A stretch of DNA of 25,300 bases from a virus. The notes beneath the pieces are model-generated. The model was given only the letters and a program-made list of their open reading frames with translations, was not told where the DNA came from and made no database searches. The stretch is taken from the IMG/VR virus record IMGVR_UViG_3300006802_000508, positions 1-25,300 of that record, one strand, 5' to 3'. Of the stretch, positions 14,401-20,847 are shown piece by piece. Numbering within the stretch: the first letter of the stretch is position 1; each line of letters starts with the position of its first letter. Made by a program: the position numbers and the translations under genes.

Positions 14401-16409
14401 CGGAACTGAGCGTCCACCGGCACATACGATTCCGCCCCTGGAGCATACTGCGCAAGAATATCGATGACATCCTGCTTGGAAGCATCGAGTCCCGCATCCT
14501 TGAGGCGCTGCTGCATGACAGGAAGGGAGACGCGCTGGCCCGCCTTAAGCTCCCCAAGGTAGTCCTCGACTTCCTTGCGTACCCACGACTGCAGCTTGGG
14601 TGCCCCCTCTGCAACCTGTGCCCCTTCTTCCCTACGGAGATTCAGTACGAGGTTGCGGGCAACATCGGGGCCCATCTGGGCAATCTGGTCTAGCCTATAC
14701 CCCGCATCCAAAAGGGCATCACGGACATCCTCGGGGACCTGGGCCCTCTCCGTCTGCAGGGGGGTGGCGCGGGACGGGAAATCCCCGAAGCCCAAACCGG
14801 CCAGCATCTCCTCGTCGGCCAAGCGCTCCGTGCGCTCCTGAGTGCGTCGCTGGGTCTCGCGCTGCCGCGCCTCGTCGAACTGCTGGCGGAAAGCAGGGTC
14901 GCGCAGCAGGGAGGTATCGGCGTTGCCCCGCTGGATGATATCGGCGTCAGAAGCCCGCTGGGCCTCCTCGGCGCGGCGCGCCTCTCCCCGCCGGGTGGCC
15001 TCTTGCTCCGCCGCGACCTTCTTGGCTTCCTGGTCCTTCACATACAGGAAGACTTGGTCCTGGACCTCCAGGTCCAATTTGCGCATCTTCTTGAGATACG
15101 CCTTGCGCTGCGAGGGCGGGAGGTTCTCCTCGGCGTACTTCTCCGCCGCCTCCAAATCCACTCGGCCTTCATCGGTAAAGGTCACGTTGGGGTTGCTGCG
15201 GCGCAGGAGGGAAACGGCATCCCTTTGGAAGTTGGGGCCGGCGGGCGGCTCCTCACCCAAGAGGGCATAGCGCTCCTGCAACTCCGCTTGGCGCTGCTCT
15301 TCGGCCTGCTGCTCCCCGCGCATCTCCCCCAACTGGGCGGCCTCGCGGGCCTTTGCCCTTTGCCCCACGAAGCCAGCAGCCGCGCCGGGCACGGCAGTAC
15401 CGAAGGCACCCTTGAGGGAGGCTTCCGCGATGTCCTTCCAGTTGATGGACTTGTCCGCCAGCGTGGCAACGGCAAGCTGGTCAAGTAGCTCCTGGGTACC
15501 CTCGGTGAGACCTTCGAGGGCGGCGGATTCGAGGAGACCACCGATGGCCCCCGCCATGCCCGGCATCCCCTTGAGGAGGCGGCCCGCCAGCACATCGGAG
15601 AGCTTCTCCGAGAAGTCGATGCCCCGCGTCTTCTTGATGAGTTGGAGGGGACCCAGTATGTCGAGGGAGGACTTGAGGCCGCCCACCAGTGTCGCCACCT
15701 CGGGCCGCATCTCGCCCGTCTCGGTGTAAATTTTGGCGAAGGTCTCCGGCATATTCTGGGCGGCGGAGCCCAGGGCCAACCCGGCCATCTGCCCCCAGTT
15801 CCTGCCGATGAGGGCGGGGGCAGCTTCCAGGGCAGCCTTCTCGATGGCAGCGCGCGTACCCGCATCAACGGCGATACCGGCAGCCTCCCGCTTGGCAATC
15901 TCCTTGGCGGCAGTTTCGGCAGCGGTGGATGCCACTTTTCCGGCGGCGCGCGACACAGCGGCTCGTCCCACCGTGGAAGCACCTGCGGCCCCCAGGCCCA
16001 CGCCGGGAATGGCGGCGGTAGCAAGGCTCACCGCGCCCTCGCCCACGCTCTCGCCCAGGAAAGAGAGGAAGGACCCTACATCCTTGATGTCCTCCAGGCC
16101 CACCCGGCTGCCCAGCCCAGACTCCTGCAGCTTCTTAAGGCGCTCCTGGTACTCAAGGAGGTTCTTCTGGGCAGCCTCATCGTACCCAAAGGCACTCTGG
16201 ACAAGGGCGGGCAGCGCCTCCGAGAGGAGCCCCTTGGTGGTTTCCACCCCGGTGGTAATACCACGGGAGATGGCCCCCGGACCCTCGGGGTTCTTGCCCT
16301 GCACCCACTCGACGCCATTCCATTCGGCGTTCAGGGCACCAGGTTTGCCCTGGGCCTCCACCCACTGGGAGGTAGCATCATCCCATTCGACCTTGAGCGG
16401 AATCGCCAT
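11472..16409 (-). CDS. Giant internal virion/ejection protein, 1645 aa, with embedded HExxH metallopeptidase
   Basis: The N-terminal 40 residues are a Trp-rich repeat-like stretch. About 60-390 is Gly/Ala-rich with amphipathic or membrane-active segments (FLSFLGESVGEGAVSLATAA, GMPGMAGAIGGLLESAALEG), typical of proteins that cross the envelope during DNA ejection. About 390-560 is highly charged coiled coil. Two UBA-like helical modules (GYRLDQIAQMGPDVAR near 575 and GYTREDIGGMSVEEAR near 850) follow. A zinc metallopeptidase core reads VLAHEMGHLVEK (H1059-E1060-x-x-H1063) with a likely third ligand in FGEWFADQ (Glu1133). GRRGFLRGMGQ (R1211-R1212) resembles a twin-arginine motif. Residues about 1284-1574 are encoded by conspicuously AT-rich DNA. 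It probably enters the host with phage DNA; the protease may act on virion or host proteins. Confidence 0.82.
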   Translation of the reverse strand: MAIPLKVEWDDATSQWVEAQGKPGALNAEWNGVEWVQGKNPEGPGAISRGITTGVETTKGLLSEALPALVQSAFGYDEAAQKNLLEYQERLKKLQESGLGSRVGLEDIKDVGSFLSFLGESVGEGAVSLATAAIPGVGLGAAGASTVGRAAVSRAAGKVASTAAETAAKEIAKREAAGIAVDAGTRAAIEKAALEAAPALIGRNWGQMAGLALGSAAQNMPETFAKIYTETGEMRPEVATLVGGLKSSLDILGPLQLIKKTRGIDFSEKLSDVLAGRLLKGMPGMAGAIGGLLESAALEGLTEGTQELLDQLAVATLADKSINWKDIAEASLKGAFGTAVPGAAAGFVGQRAKAREAAQLGEMRGEQQAEEQRQAELQERYALLGEEPPAGPNFQRDAVSLLRRSNPNVTFTDEGRVDLEAAEKYAEENLPPSQRKAYLKKMRKLDLEVQDQVFLYVKDQEAKKVAAEQEATRRGEARRAEEAQRASDADIIQRGNADTSLLRDPAFRQQFDEARQRETQRRTQERTERLADEEMLAGLGFGDFPSRATPLQTERAQVPEDVRDALLDAGYRLDQIAQMGPDVARNLVLNLRREEGAQVAEGAPKLQSWVRKEVEDYLGELKAGQRVSLPVMQQRLKDAGLDASKQDVIDILAQYAPGAESYVPVDAQFRLGRVQGEDGVFVKQVGTPSGTPVRQQIGEPTGVPTKGGFEGVTLGTEVSRPVTPLQGTLQNPPAGLTPLQYEAMRNRVIRMDPKKILTKKDLDAAGGPGVELTQQQAKDIWEALSSNGDVKRAGLGFRANPEAELSTQFRDEGSPRMDKPTEVTGQELLDKGTRNKLYGLGYTREDIGGMSVEEARDVAERREKKPPAAQAMSESLAEQHARDIGGRVVWQEGNLALVQTSSMLGSTIYVPAKGDRLLPVSLDRVRDNALFTKEELAKLQKARADVVAAENKEAAANPNGPFKAGEKLHASPDVKPEVAGIAREWMGMLGLGGQRILLVTPEAAREMGNRFAGKWRRLMDLAQKFPGTNGISVSLGDGDHVVIVRPGMTVVKTLEVLAHEMGHLVEKVALQNASPEVRRRIEAAFKKFQAENLPKSAREYAEAMRALRSGRGVKGAGTYPAKDLSLYWQSFGEWFADQVSRWATTQEKPLTAVDKFFKKLADTLRRFFTGARSKFAPSQEVAEWLNSLQDTMPPSATEADIPQAMSSGLGRRGFLRGMGQAAAAVSPTGRAVMAAGAGAGKAADMVTTMRDIISGKGIPGLPSDWHAKGRQIKEAMNKAESNVERVWQDYFDLRTDGRVSKAGETRNPIQSRIQKQIVAYREKQAAIGKALREIDAESSTEVIKNILEQSGNSVFADEFDAVINGYDYNSLISMLREGIPAFKPSSDYVVFRHRLEDTMKEAALDGSTKWARIMMDGEIAELPTNYIEDAGNFRRSTYDILDTLTSNNFDKPENRQAFAEFIRKNVESDHPFSQPISEWPAEFFDRLDKMLEESREDFAIFRKAKEIVSKIPASTIYSMYQNTRKASAMVENVLGVELPKLQELGQKVTSTIRDFKDVVDKKVETKKRQEKLRQENIPVGREQWTTLGQDRAWRAISEFFPEVNSRELNLPKGNKDLAEFARKLNDDINRQVEMGEPATKPYDCR
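11690..12560. other. AT-rich mosaic segment inside the 1645-aa gene
   Basis: Base composition falls visibly from about 11690 to 12560 (runs such as aaaatttccc, ataatttgttgg, ttattacagcatcg) and then returns to the usual GC-rich, GC3-rich pattern on both sides. The reading frame stays open throughout, so the segment codes for residues about 1284-1574 of the giant protein. Codons such as AGA, TTA, AAT and GAA become common here. The boundaries are eye estimates. This suggests exchange of a C-terminal module with a lower-GC relative, not decay. Confidence 0.7.
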
Positions 16410-16412
16410 TCG

Positions 16413-17684
16413 TCACCTGGGGGCAGCAGGAAGAGCCTGGGGAAGTGCCCCCGTCAGCGCAAGTAGGTTACGCCGCGCCGCTTCCCTGACTGCGGGATCC
16501 GTCTGCGGGTTGGCAATAATCTCATTGAGCCTGCGGGTCTCCTCGATGCGCTGGGCCTCGCCCGCAACAGACTGACGACCCTCCGCCCCGATGTAGGCAC
16601 CGCCAGCGCGCTGGGCTGCCGCCCGCAGGATGGGAATGCTCTCAAGGCGCGAGCGCTGCTCCGGCGTCCTCTGGTTCTCGGGGATGCGCTCAAGCTCCCC
16701 GCGCTCCCGCTCCAGGTTCTCGACGATCCGGTAGGCTTCGCCGGGTCGCATCTGGTTGCGCTCCGCTTCCCGCTTGAGTTCAAATTCCGCGCGGTCCAGG
16801 GCCAGCTTGGCAGCCTGCCGCCCCTCTTCGCTGACGCCCTTCTCGATGAGGAAGCGCAACTGCTGCTCGGCCACATTACGCTGGCGCTCCGCCTGCCCAA
16901 GTTCAAGCAGCTTGCCTTCGACTCCCCGCTGGGACTCGTAGCGACGATAGGCTTCCGTCCGTGCCTCCTTCGCCTCCTCGCGCTTGGATGCCCGCTCCTT
17001 CTCCTTCTCGCCCCGATACTGCTCGACACCCTTGGCGAGGGGCTCCGAGATGACGTTGAGGCCGCTGCGACCCAACTCCGGCTTGGCCGCCAGGATGCGA
17101 AGGCCCGTCTGCAGCATCGTCATGTAGGGGTCGGCCTTGTAGGTCTCCTCGGCCTTGCGCTCCTCGGGCATCCCCTTGAGCATGCGCTCGCGGATCTCCC
17201 CCTCGTTGAGGGGCTCCGGCGGCTTGAACGGGGTGAAGCGCAGGGGTGACCCCGCCCCACCGGACAGCAGGCGATCTATATTCGAGCGCCCCAGATCTGG
17301 CTGGGTCCTACCCCCCGGAGTGGCGCTTCCGCCCGGCGGCTGCGTGGTATCAGCGATAACCGGAGGCGCGGCATCTCCGCCAAGCGGCGCGGGCCCTCGT
17401 GGCGCACGAGCAATACTCTGGGCGATTTCGGCCCCCGACCCCCCGGAAGAAAGCTCGGGGACCACCGGGATCTGGACGGTGCCCTCGGGACGCCCCGAAA
17501 CCCGCCGCCTGTAAATCTCGTCGCGAATCTGAGATTCGCGGTAGGGGCCGGGACCCCACGACGTGCGAGACCTCTCCAGCATCTCCTGGAGTTCGCTGAG
17601 ATTGAACGCGGAAAGAGGGCGCGCGGGGGGCTGCCGCTCTCCACCCATGCCACCAAATTCTTCCATGCCGGAATAATCACTCAT
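16413..17684 (-). CDS. Coiled-coil virion protein of unknown function, 423 aa
   Basis: ATG 17684 overlaps the stop of the transglycosylase gene (ATGA). The N-terminal 165 residues are Pro/Gly-rich and look disordered (for example PPARPLSAFN, TQPPGGSATPGGRTQPD). From about 165 to 410 the protein is strongly charged and helical with long Glu/Arg/Lys-rich heptad-like runs (EKEKERASKREEAKEARTEA, AERQRNVAEQQLRFLIEKG, LERERGELERIPENQRTPEQ). No catalytic motif is visible. Its place between the transglycosylase and the giant ejection protein suggests an inner-core or ejectosome component. Just three bases separate its stop from the next ATG. Confidence 0.75.
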   Translation of the reverse strand: MSDYSGMEEFGGMGGERQPPARPLSAFNLSELQEMLERSRTSWGPGPYRESQIRDEIYRRRVSGRPEGTVQIPVVPELSSGGSGAEIAQSIARAPRGPAPLGGDAAPPVIADTTQPPGGSATPGGRTQPDLGRSNIDRLLSGGAGSPLRFTPFKPPEPLNEGEIRERMLKGMPEERKAEETYKADPYMTMLQTGLRILAAKPELGRSGLNVISEPLAKGVEQYRGEKEKERASKREEAKEARTEAYRRYESQRGVEGKLLELGQAERQRNVAEQQLRFLIEKGVSEEGRQAAKLALDRAEFELKREAERNQMRPGEAYRIVENLERERGELERIPENQRTPEQRSRLESIPILRAAAQRAGGAYIGAEGRQSVAGEAQRIEETRRLNEIIANPQTDPAVREAARRNLLALTGALPQALPAAPR

Positions 17685-18253
17685 GTCACGGGGTCTCCAA
17701 GCACATTGATGCCGGGCGGGAATGTCCCGACGTTACCATACATCTGCTGGATGTCGTAGATGTCCAAGCTGCCCTTGCGCGTGGGCTGGGAGGCGGCCCC
17801 GGAGGGGCGCGACACGCGAAGCTCATCTTCCTTGGCTTCGGTGGCTCGCCGGAAAACGGGATCCTTTGCGCGCACCTGGGTGATGTAGTCGCGCACCTGG
17901 CGGGGCAGCTTCCCGTACCAATCCTCGCCATGCACCTGGAGGTGCCGGTCAAGTTTGGCGGGCCCCCAATTGTAGGCGGCGAGTGCCTTGTTGTCGTCGC
18001 CGTACTTCTTCTGCATATTCTTGAGGAAGGTGAGGCCGCCCTCGATGTTCTCGTAGGGGTTGTACCGATTGACCTTGAGGTCCTTGGCGGCATCCGCCCC
18101 AAGCTGCATGGGACCGTAATACTTGCTGCCCGCCGTGGCCCTGTTGGGAGAATCGCGCGTCTCGTGATAGTACACGCCGTAGAACGGGGAGGATACGTCC
18201 CCCCGCGCAAACCTCTCCTCGTAGTACTTGTCGAGTACTTCGTTGGTCGGCAT
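17681..18253 (-). CDS. Virion-associated lytic transglycosylase (SLT/GH23)
   Basis: The 190-residue product has the SLT fold signature: GVYYHETRDSPN (Glu31, expected catalytic acid), KYYGPMQLGADAAKDL, YNPYENIEGGLTFLKNM and NKALAAYNWGPAKLD. It cleaves peptidoglycan without hydrolysis, and phages use such enzymes to open the cell wall during DNA entry, as in the T7 gp16 or P22/N4 internal proteins. It is a separate small gene instead of a domain of a larger protein. The C-terminal 45 residues are low-complexity (SGAASQPTRKGSLDIY). It lies between two internal virion genes, not in the lysis cassette, which supports the entry role. ATG 18253 is three bases past the upstream stop; the ribosome-binding site is weak. 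Confidence 0.9.
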   Translation of the reverse strand: MPTNEVLDKYYEERFARGDVSSPFYGVYYHETRDSPNRATAGSKYYGPMQLGADAAKDLKVNRYNPYENIEGGLTFLKNMQKKYGDDNKALAAYNWGPAKLDRHLQVHGEDWYGKLPRQVRDYITQVRAKDPVFRRATEAKEDELRVSRPSGAASQPTRKGSLDIYDIQQMYGNVGTFPPGINVLGDPVT

Positions 18254-18256
18254 GAA

Positions 18257-19210
18257 TTAGAATCCAGGCAAGCCGAGTGCCGTGGGGCTCATGCGGCTGG
18301 CCCAATTGGAAGCAAGACCTGAAGGCGAGCCACCGTACCCCATGAGGTTGTAGATGCTGGCACCAGTGAGGCCGAGGCCTGCAGCAGTCTGCAGCGGGGA
18401 CATCTGGGGGATGAGGGTCTGCCCCTGCGTCGTGGTGGTGGCACCCGGCTGCGCCCCCCGGAGGAGACTCCCGAGTTGACCAAGCTGGCCCATCCCATAC
18501 TGCTGGCCCCGCAGGTACTCCTGGAAGGCGAGGTCACGCTGCTGCTGCTCCAACTGGCGCGGGAGAGCCTGGCTCTTCATGATGGCATCTAGGCCACCCA
18601 GACCCAACTGCTGCGCCTGCGCGCCCATCTGGGAGAAGAGAGGGGCCGCCTGCAACTGCCGCTGGGCTTCCTGCTGCGCGAGGGCGGTACCGGAGGTGAA
18701 GGCCCGCTCTTGCCCCGTCTGCTGGATATCCGCGAGGCGCTGCCCCAGATTCCTTTCAGCTTCGGCTTCTTGCACACCGTAGCGCGCCCCGCCGAAGGCA
18801 CCCTGCCTGCTGGCCTGGAAGCCCCTCTGGGGCCGCATCTTCTCGTAGTCCCGCACGGCCTCGCGCTTGGCGATATCGGTGACGTACTGAGTGTAGGGGT
18901 TCATGTACTGGGAGTAGTCGATATCGCCCACCCCCCGCGAGCCCAATGCGGCACTTTCAAAGCCGGCGGCCAGCCCTGGCATGTAGGCCCCTGCGGCCTG
19001 GGGGGCTGCTCCAATGGCCTGCTGCTCCGTGGCGCTAAGTGGGGCAATGCGCTGCGACGGGTCGTAATACTCGTAGGGGGTGGCCCTCACCTCGGCTTCG
19101 CCGGCCTCGACGATCCGCTTGAGAGCATCCTCGTACCACGATGGGAACTGCGACGACTGAACGGTCGTAGTGGGCTGCGTCGAGGTGCTGGACTTGCAAA
19201 GGAAACCCAT
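18257..19210 (-). CDS. Internal virion / injection-type protein, 317 aa
   Basis: The product has a Ser/Thr-rich start (SSTSTQPTTTVQSSQFPSWY). It then has a conserved-looking core, SQYMNPYTQYVTDIAKREAV, followed by RQGAFGGARYGVQEAEAERN, and a Gln/Ala/Gly-rich remainder (QAAPLFSQMGAQAQQLGLGG). The combination MNPYTQ..V followed by GAFGG.R...E recurs in many podophage and related virion proteins thought to be carried with the DNA or in the tail; exact function is not known. There are no cysteines apart from Cys5 and no enzyme motif. ATG 19210 overlaps the GNAT stop (TGATG). Confidence 0.78.
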   Translation of the reverse strand: MGFLCKSSTSTQPTTTVQSSQFPSWYEDALKRIVEAGEAEVRATPYEYYDPSQRIAPLSATEQQAIGAAPQAAGAYMPGLAAGFESAALGSRGVGDIDYSQYMNPYTQYVTDIAKREAVRDYEKMRPQRGFQASRQGAFGGARYGVQEAEAERNLGQRLADIQQTGQERAFTSGTALAQQEAQRQLQAAPLFSQMGAQAQQLGLGGLDAIMKSQALPRQLEQQQRDLAFQEYLRGQQYGMGQLGQLGSLLRGAQPGATTTTQGQTLIPQMSPLQTAAGLGLTGASIYNLMGYGGSPSGLASNWASRMSPTALGLPGF

Positions 19211-19647
19211 CAGAAACCCCTTGAGTAGACGCCGCCCACGCGGGTAAATCCGTGGCGCTCATAGAAGGCATCTTTGCGCACCACGTCCTCCCCATGCACC
19301 ACTGCCATTAGGAGGGGGAGTTCCCTCATAGTAGCATATTCGAGGGCAGCGCGCAACAGGTGGGAAGCGATGCGTGAGGTGCGCGCACACGGGGCAACAT
19401 AGAAGACGAGATCCCCCAGGAACTTCCCGTGGGAGTACCAATGTTCTCCCTCCTGGAGGGCGAGGACACCCGCGAGCCTATCCCCCTTGTGGGCAAGGAA
19501 GATGCGGCCCCCCTGCAGGCAATCCCCGAGGGCAGCTTCAACCTTGTGCGGGGCAATGGGAGGCAGCCCCACGGGTGCCCCCGCATGCATCTCCACGAGG
19601 AGGGCCCCGATGGCGGGGATGTCCCCCTCCTTAGCGACCCTTATCAT
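19210..19647 (-). CDS. GNAT-family N-acetyltransferase
   Basis: The 145-residue product begins IRVAKEGDIPAIGALLVEMH (GNAT strand 1 and helix 1). It continues with GRIFLAHKGDRLAGVLALQE (strands 2-3), FLGDLVFYVAPCARTSRIAS (strand 4 and acetyl-CoA loop), HLLRAALEYATMRELPLLMA (helix 3, strand 5) and DAFYERHGFTRVGGVYSRGF. The acetyl-CoA loop is ARTSRIA, so the first Gly of the usual R/Q-x-x-G-x-G/A is Arg, a variant often met in phage GNATs. It moves an acetyl group from acetyl-CoA to an amine; the target is unknown. Its position between virion genes suggests a target in virion assembly or a host protein. ATG 19647 lies 17 bases inside the previous gene. Confidence 0.88.
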   Translation of the reverse strand: MIRVAKEGDIPAIGALLVEMHAGAPVGLPPIAPHKVEAALGDCLQGGRIFLAHKGDRLAGVLALQEGEHWYSHGKFLGDLVFYVAPCARTSRIASHLLRAALEYATMRELPLLMAVVHGEDVVRKDAFYERHGFTRVGGVYSRGF

Positions 19648-20587
19648 AGAGCCTCACGAGGTCGCCCACGCTGTAGTTCTTGGGCGGCTGCTTCTCGTGG
19701 CCGTAGGCCTTCTTGCGGATTGCCTTGCGCAGCCCGTCGAGCTTGCGGGCACCCGCCTGGTTGTTGCCGTCCCCCAGCGCCGCCACCGTCGCAGCATCGA
19801 AGACAAACTCCCCGGAGGACAACCTCGCGGGCCCCTTCCCGTCGATGATGGCAGGCACATCATCATCCATGCCCCCGCTCCCACCGGGGACGTAACCCCC
19901 CGCAGCGTACATCCCCGTATCCCCAAGAGTGTCAGCCCCCGGAGTAGAACTGCTCATGCCTCCCATTTGGGAAGCGACACCCTCAAGAGATGCAGAAGCT
20001 CGGTCTGCTGCCTCTATAGCGGCTTGAATCTCAGCAGCTTCGTCGATACTCGCACTTCTGATTCCCGAGGAGACGGGCGTCGTAGATATAGCTTGATCCA
20101 CGAAAGAATAGCCAAGGGGAGTGCCGAACGCCCCAAAAGGGCTGGCGGCATTGACTAAACCTGAGAATGTTTGGCCCGTAGTGAGGCTAGGCTTGCCCTG
20201 TTGCGCAAGGGCAGCATCCATTTCACGAGCGTCCAAGTAGGTGCCCAAAGCAGCCCCAGCAAGGGTTCCGATGGGTCCAGCCACCGTTCCGCCTAGTATG
20301 CTCAAGGCCTTGCCTGTACCGATATCATTACCGACTGCCGTACCCCCGGCGGTGGTGGGATCGGACTTGTCCGCTTCTCCCGCACTTCCCTCCTGCATTC
20401 CCCGAATGACGGAGGAAATGCCGGGGGGCACGGGGGTTTCCTCGCGGGTGGGCTGCGTCCCGTAGATGCCCATGTAGCCGGCATTGCGCGGGGAATAGAC
20501 GGGCATGGGTTCCAGCGTGCGCGGAGCCTCGGGGGGAAAGTTGTAGGGACTTGTGTAGCCGTAGGCGTAGCTCTGGAAAGGATTCAT
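19631..20587 (-). CDS. Internal virion protein with C-terminal 'LSSGEFVFDAATV' module, 318 aa
   Basis: The N-terminal 90 residues are Pro/Tyr-rich and probably disordered. Residues about 95-118 (GTAVGN..., ILGGTVAGPIGTLAGAALGT) form a hydrophobic glycine-zipper-like stretch that could insert in a membrane. The C-terminal third carries GGYVPGGSGGMDDDVPAIID, then RLSSGEFVFDAATVAALGDG, then GARKLDGLRKAIRK. The pattern '(L)S.GEFV..A..V..lG.G....GA..ld.l...' is widespread in phage virion proteins of unknown role, often encoded next to tail-hub or ejection genes. The start ATGA overlap with the 87-aa gene and the 17-base overlap with the GNAT gene show tight coupling. Confidence 0.78.
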   Translation of the reverse strand: MNPFQSYAYGYTSPYNFPPEAPRTLEPMPVYSPRNAGYMGIYGTQPTREETPVPPGISSVIRGMQEGSAGEADKSDPTTAGGTAVGNDIGTGKALSILGGTVAGPIGTLAGAALGTYLDAREMDAALAQQGKPSLTTGQTFSGLVNAASPFGAFGTPLGYSFVDQAISTTPVSSGIRSASIDEAAEIQAAIEAADRASASLEGVASQMGGMSSSTPGADTLGDTGMYAAGGYVPGGSGGMDDDVPAIIDGKGPARLSSGEFVFDAATVAALGDGNNQAGARKLDGLRKAIRKKAYGHEKQPPKNYSVGDLVRLYDKGR

Positions 20588-20847
20588 GTCTTGTCCACCT
20601 TTACGAGACCCTTGTCTTGCAGGTCGGAAAGCAACTTCACGAGGGTGTTGGCCACCGCCGTGACGGTAATGTTCCCCAGATCGATGGTGGCGCTAGCTGG
20701 GATTGTACCAGAGACAGCGTAGCCTGTCACCCCGGGGCCCGTCACCACCTGGCCGTGGTAGAGGTTGAGGACGCGCACCAACTCACCCCACGCACTCTGG
20801 GCATCGGGCTGGAGGGAGAGAGGGGGAAGGGGCAGGAGGGGCTTCAT
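20584..20847 (-). CDS. Small virion-block protein, 87 aa, unknown function
   Basis: The protein starts with a Pro/Leu-rich stretch (KPLLPLPPLSLQPDAQSAW), continues with a helix (GELVRVLNLYHG) and ends with a helix (VANTLVKLLSDLQDKGLVKV). The middle holds Thr/Ala/Val-rich strands (TIPASATIDLGNITVTAV). It is joined to the gp10-like gene and the 318-aa gene by ATGA overlaps on both sides. Similar short proteins sit beside tail-hub genes in podophages. I cannot assign a function; a tail or head-completion accessory role is likely from context. Confidence 0.72.
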   Translation of the reverse strand: MKPLLPLPPLSLQPDAQSAWGELVRVLNLYHGQVVTGPGVTGYAVSGTIPASATIDLGNITVTAVANTLVKLLSDLQDKGLVKVDKT

